Translations under genes and position numbers: made by a program
In this document: piece by piece, positions 53,592 to 61,267 of the stretch
How positions within the stretch are numbered: the first letter of the stretch is position 1
Layout: each line of letters begins with the position of its first letter
Source of the DNA: JACDAV01 sp036556145
GTDB taxonomy: Bacteria > Chloroflexota > Limnocylindria > Limnocylindrales > CSP1-4
DNA length: 64,000 bases
NCBI GenBank assembly: GCA_036556145.1
Contig: DATBKB010000095.1
Span: forward strand, 19,994-83,993
Reading direction: 5' to 3'
Notes under the pieces: generated by a model
The model's input: the letters and a program-made list of their open reading frames with translations, nothing else
Told to the model about the DNA's origin: nothing
The model's database searches: none

Positions 53592-54518
53592 GTGAGCGAC
53601 CCCCTGCCCGCACGTGGGCCCCTGCCCGCACGTGGGCCGCTGCCCGCACGTGGGCCGCTGCCCGCGCGCCCGCGGCTCGCCATGCGCGACCGGCTGCTCC
53701 GTGACGGGTTCCTGGTGCTCGCCGTCGTCTTCGTCGCGCTCCGGCTCTTCGCGATCGAGCCGTGGGACGACAGCGTCGACGCGTACGCTTACTGGTCGAC
53801 GCGCGACGGCGTGCTCTACGAGGCGGCCCTGACCGGCCGGATCGGCTCCTACCTCTACTCGCCGGCCTTCGCCCAGGCGATGACGCCGCTCGTGTGGCTG
53901 CCGTGGCCGCTCTTCGCGGCGACGTGGACGGCGCTCCTGCTCGCGGTCCATCGGCTGCTGGCCGGCCCGCGACTTGCCCTTGCCCTGCTCCTCTTCATCC
54001 CGATCCCGTTCGAGATCGTGTCGGGCAACGTCCACCTGCTCTACGCGGCCGTCCTCGTGTACGGCCTCCGCTATCCGGCTCTCTGGGCGCTGCCGCTGCT
54101 CACGAAGGTGACGCCGGGGATCGGGCTCATCTGGTTCCTCGTCCGGCGCGAGTGGCGGTCGCTCGGCATCGCGCTGGGCGCGACCGCGGCGATCGCCGCC
54201 GTTTCGTTCGTCCTCGCCCCGGCCGAGTGGAGCCGCTGGCTCGAGCTGCTCCGAGCAGACGCGGCGACGCCGCTCCAGACCGTCGGCTGGCATCTGCCCG
54301 TCCCGCTGATGCTTCGCCTGCCAATCGCCGCGGCCGTCGTCGCCTGGGGCGGCCTGACGAATCGGCCGTGGACGCTGCCGGTCGCGACCGTTCTCGCGCT
54401 GCCGGTCCTCTGGCTCAACGGGCTCGCGATCCTCGTCGCCCTCGTGCCGCTCCTCGCCTCGCGACCGCGAAGCGTGGCCCGCCCAGTCGCGGGGGCACCG
54501 GTCGGGGCACCCGCATGA
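53592..54518 (+). CDS. GT87-like membrane glycosyltransferase with repeat-encoded N-terminus
   Basis: 308 residues from GTG at 53592; about eight hydrophobic segments. SVDAYAYWSTRDGVLYEAAL, YSPAFAQAMTPLVWLPW and LTKVTPGIGLIWFLVRREWRSLGIALG mark it as a paralogue of the gene at 41102. The first ~30 residues are PLPARG repeats encoded by an 18-bp tandem repeat. An ATG at 53682 just before the first helix is an alternative start that would leave the repeat untranslated. Confidence 0.8.
   Translation: MSDPLPARGPLPARGPLPARGPLPARPRLAMRDRLLRDGFLVLAVVFVALRLFAIEPWDDSVDAYAYWSTRDGVLYEAALTGRIGSYLYSPAFAQAMTPLVWLPWPLFAATWTALLLAVHRLLAGPRLALALLLFIPIPFEIVSGNVHLLYAAVLVYGLRYPALWALPLLTKVTPGIGLIWFLVRREWRSLGIALGATAAIAAVSFVLAPAEWSRWLELLRADAATPLQTVGWHLPVPLMLRLPIAAAVVAWGGLTNRPWTLPVATVLALPVLWLNGLAILVALVPLLASRPRSVARPVAGAPVGAPA
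53604..53675 (+). repeat. 18-bp tandem repeat (three full copies plus a degenerate fourth) at a gene start
   Basis: Unit CTGCCCGCACGTGGGCCS at 53604, 53622 and 53640, decaying at 53658. Each unit contains CCCGCACGTGGG with a CACGTG core. It covers the first codons of the GT87-like gene if GTG 53592 is used, or its leader if ATG 53682 is used. Confidence 0.85.
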
Positions 54519-55618
54519 GGGCCCAGGGCGTCATGGCCGGGCTCGTCGCCGCGATCGTCCTGCTCGTCGCGGGTGCGTACGTCGCGTTCGGGCTGATGAC
54601 CGCGGGTTGGACGCTGGGCTGCGACTACGTCTCGTACCACGGAGCGGCGACGCGGTTCCTCGCCGGCCAGCCGATCTACGACCCGTTCGCGGCGTGGAAC
54701 ACCGAGTGCCGTCTCTACCAGTACCCGCCGACGGGGATCCTCCTCGCGCTGCCGTTCACGCTCCTGGGCTACGACGTCGGGATGTGGGCGTGGATCGGGA
54801 TGAACATCGCGGCGTTCGTCCTCGCCGCGGCGATCATGCCCGTCGGCCGCTCGGTCCGGTGGGCGGTCCTCCTGCTCGGCGCGGTGAGCTGGCCGTTCAT
54901 CTTCGGCGTCCGCATCGGCCAGGTGACGCCGCTCATGCTGCTGTTGTTCGCCGCCGGCTGGCGAGCGCTCGACCGGCCGCGGGTCCTGGGTGCGCTCGTC
55001 GGCATCGGCACGATGCTCAAGCTCCAGCCGGCGTTGCTGTTCGGCTGGCTCGTGCTCCGTCGGGAGTGGCGCGCGGTGGTCGCCGGCCTCATCACGATCG
55101 CCGTCATCGCGTCGGTCGCGGCCGCCATCGGCCTGTCGGATTGGGTCGCATTCGCCAACCACGTCCGGAAGATCGGCAACGGGCTCTCCCAACCCACCAA
55201 CGCCGCGATCGGCGCGATCGTCCACGGGCGCGGTGCGAGCCTCGGGGTCGCCGCCGCGGTCCAGGTCGCGAACACCCTCGCGGTCCTCGGGCTCGTCGCG
55301 CTTGCCGCGCTGCGCTGCCGGCGCGAGACCGGCTACGTCGTCGCGGTCGTCGCCTCGCAGCTCGCCTCGCCAATCGTGTGGGACCACTACGCGTTGCTGC
55401 TGCTGATCCCGGTCGCCTGGCTCCTCGAGCGCCGCCAGTGGTGGGCCGTCGCCGTGCCGATTGCCCACGCCTGGGTGCTCTTCCCGTTCATGCCGTTCCT
55501 CGCGTACCCCATCGCGATGTACGCGATGCTGCTCGCCCCGTTCGCGGTCGACCGGACCTGGCTCCCGAGCCGCGGCGATCGACGCGGCCACGCAACGCAA
55601 TCGCAGCTCGCGGGATGA
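54515..55618 (+). CDS. GT87/DUF2029-type membrane glycosyltransferase
   Basis: 367 residues, about nine hydrophobic segments. Motifs GCDYVSYHGAATRFLAGQPIYD, YQYPPTGILLALPFTLLGYD, RIGQVTPLMLLLFAAGWRALDRP and KLQPALLFGWLVLRREWRAV, ending with WDHYALLLLIPVAWLLERR. Clear paralogue of the gene at 46307. ATG at 54515 overlaps the preceding stop and the next ATG overlaps its stop. Confidence 0.88.
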   Translation: MRAQGVMAGLVAAIVLLVAGAYVAFGLMTAGWTLGCDYVSYHGAATRFLAGQPIYDPFAAWNTECRLYQYPPTGILLALPFTLLGYDVGMWAWIGMNIAAFVLAAAIMPVGRSVRWAVLLLGAVSWPFIFGVRIGQVTPLMLLLFAAGWRALDRPRVLGALVGIGTMLKLQPALLFGWLVLRREWRAVVAGLITIAVIASVAAAIGLSDWVAFANHVRKIGNGLSQPTNAAIGAIVHGRGASLGVAAAVQVANTLAVLGLVALAALRCRRETGYVVAVVASQLASPIVWDHYALLLLIPVAWLLERRQWWAVAVPIAHAWVLFPFMPFLAYPIAMYAMLLAPFAVDRTWLPSRGDRRGHATQSQLAG

Positions 55619-57042
55619 CCTTCGGTCGCTTCTGGGCGTTCCTCGCGATCGCCCTGCCCGTCATGGCGTCGCTGCTCGTCGGGCTGTCGAGCGTCGACCT
55701 CGCCTACCACCTGCGCGCGGGCGGCATCACCCTGGACACCGGCCAGATCCCGGACCGGGACACGTTCACGTTCATCGGCGCCGGGGCGCCGTGGCTCAAC
55801 CAGCAGTGGGGCGCGCAGGCGGTGCTGGCCGCGGTGTATCGCGCGGCGGGTTGGAGCGGGCTGGCGATCCTGCGCGCGGTGCTCGTCGGCGCGCTGACCG
55901 GCCTCGTCTACCTGGCCTGCCGCGAGCACGGGCTGAATCGCCGGACCGCGGCGCTGCTGACGCTCGCGGCGTTCGCCCTGTCGTCCTTCGCGCTCGCGTT
56001 GCGGCCGCAGCTGTTCGGCCTCGTGCTCTTCGCGGCGTTGCTGCTGCTCGTCGCCATGCGCCGCCGCCGGCCGAGCCTGCTGTGGCTCGCGCCCGTCATC
56101 GTCGCGGTCTGGGCGAACGTCCACGGCAGCTTCGTCCTCGGTCCCGTCGTCATCGGCCTCGCCTGGCTCGAGGATCTCCACGACCGGCATCCCGCGGCGA
56201 TCCGGACGCTCCTCGTCGCAATCGTCGCCGCCGTCGCGACGCTGGCCAACCCGTTCGGCGCCGGCGTCTGGGGCTACGCGGCCGGCCTCGGCGCGAACCC
56301 GCTGGTGACCCAGCGGATCACCGAGTGGCAGTCGACGACGATTCGCTCCGAGGCGGGGCTGGCGTTCTTCGCCTCGGCCGTCCTCGTCGCGGCCTTCCTC
56401 GCCCGCCGGGGCCGGACAACGTCGTGGCCCGTGCTGATCGCGCTGGCGTTCTGGTTCGTCGTCGGCGCGTGGGCCGTCCGCGGGGTCGCGTGGTGGGCGA
56501 TCGGGGCCGCCGTCGTCGTCGCCGCGCTCGCCGCCGCGCCCGCAGGCGCCTTGACGATCGAGCCGCGCGACCAGCGCCGGCCCGCGACGGCGGTCCTGGC
56601 GGCCGCGCTCGTCGCGATCGGTGCCCTCCTGCTGCCGTTCTGGCGCCCGGTCGATGCCGGTCTCGGCGCCCCGGCCGGCGTCGTCGCGAATGCACCGTCG
56701 GGCCTCACCGCCGCGGTTCGCGAGATCGTCGAGCCAGGCGATCGACTGTTCGCGCCGCAGCCGTGGGGCTCATGGTTCGAGCTCGCGGTGCCGGAGGCGA
56801 CGGTCGCCCTCGACTCCCGCATCGAGCTGTTCCCAGCCGACGCCTGGGACCGCTACGAAGCCGTCGCCGAGGGCGACCCGTCGTGGCAACGGATCCTCGA
56901 CGACTGGGGCGTGACGCTCGTCATCGCGACGAACGAGCGCGCCGGCGGCTTCCTCGAGCAGATCGCCGCCGACCCCGGCTGGCGCGAGGCCTATCGCGAC
57001 GCCGACGGCCGCCTCTTCGTGCGGGCGGATCGGGCCTCGTAG
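55615..57042 (+). CDS. Polytopic membrane protein, probable GT-C-like enzyme
   Basis: 475 residues: about ten hydrophobic segments, then a soluble C-terminal domain of about 120 residues. The first loop, SSVDLAYHLRAGGITLDTGQIPDRDTF followed by APWLNQQWGAQ, is typical of a large family of uncharacterised membrane proteins with a GT-C-like start. LFAPQPWGSWFELAVPEATVALDSRIELF in the soluble part is also characteristic. Substrate unknown. Last gene of the glycan operon. Confidence 0.78.
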   Translation: MTFGRFWAFLAIALPVMASLLVGLSSVDLAYHLRAGGITLDTGQIPDRDTFTFIGAGAPWLNQQWGAQAVLAAVYRAAGWSGLAILRAVLVGALTGLVYLACREHGLNRRTAALLTLAAFALSSFALALRPQLFGLVLFAALLLLVAMRRRRPSLLWLAPVIVAVWANVHGSFVLGPVVIGLAWLEDLHDRHPAAIRTLLVAIVAAVATLANPFGAGVWGYAAGLGANPLVTQRITEWQSTTIRSEAGLAFFASAVLVAAFLARRGRTTSWPVLIALAFWFVVGAWAVRGVAWWAIGAAVVVAALAAAPAGALTIEPRDQRRPATAVLAAALVAIGALLLPFWRPVDAGLGAPAGVVANAPSGLTAAVREIVEPGDRLFAPQPWGSWFELAVPEATVALDSRIELFPADAWDRYEAVAEGDPSWQRILDDWGVTLVIATNERAGGFLEQIAADPGWREAYRDADGRLFVRADRAS

Positions 57043-57124
57043 GCTCGACTGCAAGACCGCTGTCACCGGCGGTCCCCGAGGTGTCCCGAGTCCTCCACCG
57101 TGCCCATGCGAACGTCGGGCGATC

Positions 57125-57403
57125 ATGACCGACCAGGAGCGGCCCAACCCCGACGGCCGACCCAACCGCGAGGCCCGGCGGCGCGAGGCGTTCGGCCCGC
57201 CCGACCGCACGCAGGACGACCTCCGGCCGCAGAGCGAGACCAATCCGGCCTTCGGCACCGGAGACGACACCGAGTCGTACGCGGGACGCCCGGACCAGGA
57301 CGTCGTCAAGACGACCGGCGCGGGAACCGGCGGCGCGACGGAGTCCGACGACCGGGTGAAGCACCACGAAGGCCGGCACCTCGGCAACCAACCGAACAGT
57401 TGA
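57125..57403 (+). CDS. Small hydrophilic protein, unknown function
   Basis: 92 residues, no hydrophobic segment, rich in Asp, Arg, Gly, Pro, Asn and Gln, probably disordered. No domain is recognised. ATG lies in a short gap after the glycan operon with weak ribosome-site purines. Its hydrophilic composition resembles small stress-type proteins; that is only an impression. Confidence 0.55.
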   Translation: MTDQERPNPDGRPNREARRREAFGPPDRTQDDLRPQSETNPAFGTGDDTESYAGRPDQDVVKTTGAGTGGATESDDRVKHHEGRHLGNQPNS

Positions 57404-57444
57404 CGCCCAACCAGTTGATGCCCAACCAGATGCCGGGAGACACC

Positions 57445-57903
57445 ATGGACGACCTCATCAGCCGCATCCAGCGCGAGCTGCCCGACACCGACAAGAACCG
57501 CTACGACATCGCCTACGAGCGCGGTCGCGCCCAGGCCCGCAGCGCGATGCTGTTCGGCGGGCTGCTCGTCGGCGCCGTCGCGGGAGCCCTCGCGACGTTC
57601 CTGCTCGACCCGGCCCGCGGGGCCGGCCGCCGGGCCCAGCTCGCCTCGCGCGCGACCGGCATCCGCAACGACCTGGCCAGGACGACCAGCGGCCGCGTCG
57701 AGGACCTCCAGAACCGGGCCAAGGGCGCCGCCATCGAAGCCGGCCTCCGCGAGCCCGAGGACTTCGGCGAGGCCGCGCGGCGAGCCGAGCGCGACGCCGC
57801 CGCGGTCGGCAACGGCACCGCGGTCGCCGCGTTCAGCGGCGGCGCCTGGGACGCCGAGGACCGCGAGCGCCAAGCCGCCTCGGAGGGCCACGGCGCCGGC
57901 TAG
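57445..57903 (+). CDS. YtxH-like membrane protein
   Basis: 152 residues. A polar start (DDLISRIQRELPDTDKNRYD) precedes one glycine-rich hydrophobic helix (AMLFGGLLVGAVAGALATFLLDP, near 34-56). The PARGAGRRAQL that follows is the YtxH-type pattern of a helix capped by DP and a basic stretch. A long charged helix (RNDLARTTSGRVEDLQNRAKG) and a polar end follow. YtxH proteins are often general-stress genes of unknown role. ATG chosen at 57445 behind GGGAGA. Confidence 0.75.
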   Translation: MDDLISRIQRELPDTDKNRYDIAYERGRAQARSAMLFGGLLVGAVAGALATFLLDPARGAGRRAQLASRATGIRNDLARTTSGRVEDLQNRAKGAAIEAGLREPEDFGEAARRAERDAAAVGNGTAVAAFSGGAWDAEDRERQAASEGHGAG

Positions 57904-57907
57904 AACG

Positions 57908-58084
57908 TCCTGGGGGCAGGCGCCCCTCGGTGGGGGTGGCTACTCCCGGTAGCCACGCTGTCACAAGATCAGGCCGCCCACCGCTCGATGAGCGGTGTTG
58001 GGCCTCGAGGCAGGGCGTTTGTCGGCGCGTGGCTACCTCCAGTAGCCGCCGGCGACCGCCGCCTGGGGGCAACCCCCCGAGGGG
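57908..58084. other. Structured intergenic element with paired hairpins (REPIN-like or non-coding RNA)
   Basis: Hairpins in order: GGGGC/GCCCC (57913-57926); GTGGCTAC-5 nt-GTAGCCAC (57936-57956); CACCGCTC-GAT-GAGCGGTG (57979-57997), extended by GGCC pairing; GTGGCTAC-5 nt-GTAGCCGC (58029-58049); and GGGGG-CAA-CCCCC (58065-58077). The first two resemble the reverse complement of the last two, so the element is roughly an inverted pair around the central hairpin. No ORF is supported here. It fills most of the gap before the sugar dehydrogenase. Confidence 0.6.
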
Positions 58085-58184
58085 CCGAACAAAGCCCCGA
58101 CGCGGGCCCGAATCACGCTCGAATCCCGCCCGGCGTACCAGCGCCGGGCGGACCTTTGGGGCTCGGTGCCGGACTGCACCGCTC

Positions 58185-58193
58185 TGCTATCGT
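58185..58193 (+). promoter_or_regulatory. Extended -10 (TGCTATCGT), leaderless geometry
   Basis: TGC-TATCGT ends 7 nt before the GTG start at 58201 of the nucleotide-sugar dehydrogenase. No ribosome site lies between them. If this is the promoter, the hairpin element upstream is not part of the mRNA. Confidence 0.5.
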
Positions 58194-58200
58194 CCGCGCC

Positions 58201-59418
58201 GTGACCAGCCCCGGCGGCCGCGACGACGCGGATCTCGACCTCGTCGTGCTCGGTGGCGGCGGCCACGTCGGCCTGCCGCTGAGCCTCGCGTTCGCGCAGG
58301 CTGGCCTCCGCGTCGGGGTGTTCGACACGAACCAGGCGACGCTCGACGAGATCGGCGCGGGACGCATGCCGTTCCGCGAGAACGGCGCCGACGAGCTCCT
58401 CCGCGAGCTCCTCCCGACCGGACGCCTCGTCCTCGACTCGAACCCGGAGCTCCTCTGCCGGACCCGCCAGATCGTCGTCGTCGTGGGCACGCCCGTCGAC
58501 GAGTTCCTCGGCCCGTCGCTGACGATCTTCGAGAAGACCGTCGACCAGATCGCGCCGTTCCTCCAGCCCGATTCGCTCATCGTCCTCCGCAGCACCGTGT
58601 ATCCGGGCACGACCGGCTACGTCGCCCAGAACCTCGCCGCGCGTGGCTGCCGCGCCGACGTGGTGTTCTGCCCGGAGCGCATCGCCGAGGGCCATGCCCT
58701 CGAGGAGCTGCGGACGCTGCCGCAGATCGTCGGTGCCGACACGAACCGCGCCGGCGAGCGCGCGGACGCGCTCTTCGGGCACCTGACGAAGACGACGATC
58801 CGGACCTCGACGAAGGAAGCCGAGCTCGCGAAGCTCTTCACGAACGCCTGGCGATACATGAAGTTCGCGATCGCGAACCAGTTCTTCACGATCGCCCACC
58901 AGGCCGGCGTCGACTACGGCAACGTCCTCCAGGCGATTCGGCAGGACTACCCGCGCGCGGCGGACCTGCCGGGCCCGGGCTTCGCCGCCGGCCCGTGCCT
59001 CTTCAAGGACACGATGCATCTCGCCGCGTTCACGAGCGACCACTTCCCGATGGGCCAGGCGGCGATGCAGGTCAACGAGGGCATGCCGGCCTACATCGTG
59101 TCGGCCCTCGAGCGCCGCTACGGGTCGCTCCGCGCCCGGACCGTCGGCATCCTCGGGATGGCCTTCAAGGCCGAGTCCGACGACAGCCGCTCGTCGCTCA
59201 GCTACAAGCTCCGCAAGGTCCTCACGTGGGCCGGCGCGAAGGTCGTCTGCACCGATCCGTACGTTCGCGACTCGCGGCTCATGCCGCTCGACGACGTCCT
59301 CGCCCAGAGCGAGATCGTCATCCTCGGCGTGCCCCACAAGGCGTACCGCGGTCTCCGCATCGGCGGCCGCGACGTCGTCGACATCTGGGGGGCGATGGGG
59401 CAGGGGATCCGGCTCTGA
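58201..59418 (+). CDS. UDP-glucose/UDP-ManNAc-type nucleotide-sugar 6-dehydrogenase
   Basis: NAD-dependent four-electron oxidation of a nucleotide sugar to the uronic acid. 405 residues. Seen: the Rossmann motif VLGGGGHVGLPLSLAFA, VVVGTPVDEF, LRSTVYPGTTG, FCPERIAEGHALEEL, KLFTNAWRYMKFAIANQFF (catalytic Lys and Asn region), catalytic Cys in GFAAGPCLFKDT, and GMAFKAESDDSRSS. The motif set is closer to WecC-like than to Ugd-like members. Exact sugar unknown. Its TGA overlaps the next gene's apparent CTG start. Confidence 0.92.
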   Translation: MTSPGGRDDADLDLVVLGGGGHVGLPLSLAFAQAGLRVGVFDTNQATLDEIGAGRMPFRENGADELLRELLPTGRLVLDSNPELLCRTRQIVVVVGTPVDEFLGPSLTIFEKTVDQIAPFLQPDSLIVLRSTVYPGTTGYVAQNLAARGCRADVVFCPERIAEGHALEELRTLPQIVGADTNRAGERADALFGHLTKTTIRTSTKEAELAKLFTNAWRYMKFAIANQFFTIAHQAGVDYGNVLQAIRQDYPRAADLPGPGFAAGPCLFKDTMHLAAFTSDHFPMGQAAMQVNEGMPAYIVSALERRYGSLRARTVGILGMAFKAESDDSRSSLSYKLRKVLTWAGAKVVCTDPYVRDSRLMPLDDVLAQSEIVILGVPHKAYRGLRIGGRDVVDIWGAMGQGIRL

Positions 59419-60437
59419 AGATCCTCGTCACGGGGGCGGCCGGGTTCATCTGCGGGTATCTCGTCCCGGAATTGCTCGAGGCCGGCCACGAGGTCGTCGG
59501 CGTCGACAACTTCTCGAAGTACGGCCGCCTCGCGAAGTCGTACGACTCGCATCCGCGTTACCGATTCGTCGAGGGCGACGCGAAGGACGCGGCGCTCCTC
59601 CGCGAGCTTGCCGCGGACTGCGACCAGGTCGTCGCCGCGGCCGCGATGATCGGCGGGATCAGCTACTTCCACGAGTTCGCCTACGACCTGCTGGCGGAGA
59701 ACGAGCGGATCCTCGCGGCGACGTTCGACGCGGCCATCGCGGCGCGTCGAGCCGGTCGGCTCGCGCGTATCGTCGTCGTGTCGTCGTCGATGGTGTACGA
59801 GTCGGCGACCGTCTTCCCGACGCCGGAGGGCGCGCAGCTCACGTCACCGCCGCCCGTGTCGACGTACGGTTTCCAGAAGCTCGCGTCGGAGTACTTCGCC
59901 CGCGGCGCGCTCGAGCAGTACGGCCTGCCGTACACGATCGTGCGGCCGTTCAACTGCGTCGGGATCGGCGAGCGGCGGGCCGTCCGGGACACGGACGTCA
60001 TGAGCGGTAACGTCAAGCTCGCGCTCTCGCACGTCGTCCCGGACCTCGTCCTCAAGGTCCTCAAGGGCCAGGACCCGCTCCACATCCTCGGCGACGGGAC
60101 GCAGGTGCGGCACTACACCTACGGCGGCGACCTCGCCCACGGCATCCGGCTCGCGATGGAGTCGCCGAAGGCCGTCAACGAGGACTTCAACCTCTCGACC
60201 GATCGGTCGACGACGGTCCTCGAGCTCGCCGAGTGCATCTGGACGAAGGTCCACGGCGGCTCCCGGCCGTTCCGCGTCGTCTCCGATCCGCCGTTCGAGC
60301 ACGACGTCCAGCGGCGCGTGCCCGACACGCGCAAGGCGGCCGACGTCCTCGGGTTCCGGGCGGAGACCCCGCTCGAGACGATGCTCGACGAGGTCATCGG
60401 CTGGATCCGAGGCGAGCTCGAAGCGGGCAGGCTGTGA
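59415..60437 (+). CDS. NAD-dependent epimerase/dehydratase, extended SDR family (apparent CTG start)
   Basis: 340 residues. N-terminal KILVTGAAGFICGYLVPELL (third Gly of the NAD motif region partly replaced, GFIC instead of GFIG), acidic VVGVDNFSKYG, VVVSSSMVYES and the catalytic Tyr/Lys in STYGFQKLASEYF; VRPFNCVGIGE binds substrate. It probably epimerises or decarboxylates the product of the preceding dehydrogenase. The Rossmann strand begins directly at CTG 59415, which overlaps the TGA of the previous gene (CTGA). No ATG, GTG or TTG fits near by. Confidence 0.88.
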   Translation: MKILVTGAAGFICGYLVPELLEAGHEVVGVDNFSKYGRLAKSYDSHPRYRFVEGDAKDAALLRELAADCDQVVAAAAMIGGISYFHEFAYDLLAENERILAATFDAAIAARRAGRLARIVVVSSSMVYESATVFPTPEGAQLTSPPPVSTYGFQKLASEYFARGALEQYGLPYTIVRPFNCVGIGERRAVRDTDVMSGNVKLALSHVVPDLVLKVLKGQDPLHILGDGTQVRHYTYGGDLAHGIRLAMESPKAVNEDFNLSTDRSTTVLELAECIWTKVHGGSRPFRVVSDPPFEHDVQRRVPDTRKAADVLGFRAETPLETMLDEVIGWIRGELEAGRL

Positions 60438-61267
60438 GCGCGGCCGGCGTGAGCAGCGGTCCCGGGCGGAGCGCCCGCGACCCGGGCGCTCCCGAGCTCT
60501 CGATCGTCGTCCCCGTCTACAACGAGGGCGAGGCGGTCGCGCCGGTCCTCCGGGCGCTCACGGCGGGAGTCAGGACGCCCCACGAGATCCTCGTGGTCTA
60601 CGACTTCGACGGCGACACGACGGTCCCGGTCGTGGCGCGGCTTTCGGGCGAGCTGCCGCCGATCCGAGGCCACCGCAACGACATCGGCCGTGGCGTCCTC
60701 AACGCCATGCGCTCCGGGATCGCCGCCTCGCGGGGCATGTATGTCCTCATCTCGATGGCCGACGGCTCGGACGAGCCGCACCTCGTCGACCCGATGGTCG
60801 CGCTCGCCCGCGACGGCGCCGACGTCGTTGCCGCGAGCCGCTACATGCGCGGCGGCCGGCAGGTCGGCGGACCGCTCGTCAAGCGGGTCCTCAGCCGCGC
60901 CGCAGGGCTGTCGCTCCACTGGTTCGCCGGCGTCCCGACCCACGACCCGACGAACAACTTCAAGCTGTACTCGCGGCGCTTCCTGGACGCGGTCACGATC
61001 GAGAGCACCGCCGGCTTCGAGCTGGCGCTCGAGCTGACCGTCAAGGCGACGCTGACCGGCCGTCGCGTCGCGGAGGTGCCGACGACGTGGCGCGACCGGA
61101 CCGCCGGCCAGAGCAACTTCAAGCTCCGGAAGTGGCTACCCCACTACCTGCACTGGTACGCGGTCGCCTTCCGCGGCCGGTTCCGCCGCCCGGCGAGCAA
61201 GCCACTCGCGCCGCTCCCGCAGCAACAGCCAGAGGGTCGACCCGGTCACGGCGGTCAGCGCGACTGA
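60434..61267 (+). CDS. GT2 family glycosyltransferase
   Basis: 277 residues, GT-A fold. Seen: ELSIVVPVYNEGEAVAPVL, HEILVVYDFDGDTTVPVV, GRGVLNAMRSGIAASRGMYVLISMADGSDEP (DxD equivalent), and FKLYSRRFLDAV with TTWRDRTAGQSNFKLRKWLPHY, typical of polyprenol-linked GT2 enzymes. No membrane helix. GTG at 60434 overlaps the epimerase stop. Its last 132 bp overlap the end of the gene on the other strand. Confidence 0.9.
   Translation: MSAAGVSSGPGRSARDPGAPELSIVVPVYNEGEAVAPVLRALTAGVRTPHEILVVYDFDGDTTVPVVARLSGELPPIRGHRNDIGRGVLNAMRSGIAASRGMYVLISMADGSDEPHLVDPMVALARDGADVVAASRYMRGGRQVGGPLVKRVLSRAAGLSLHWFAGVPTHDPTNNFKLYSRRFLDAVTIESTAGFELALELTVKATLTGRRVAEVPTTWRDRTAGQSNFKLRKWLPHYLHWYAVAFRGRFRRPASKPLAPLPQQQPEGRPGHGGQRD

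Noticed and set aside
57908..58084. Hairpin region considered as a GEMM (c-di-GMP) or other known riboswitch, or tRNA
   Set aside because: Conserved riboswitch core sequences and tRNA arms are not present, and a -10 element lies downstream, just before the dehydrogenase start.
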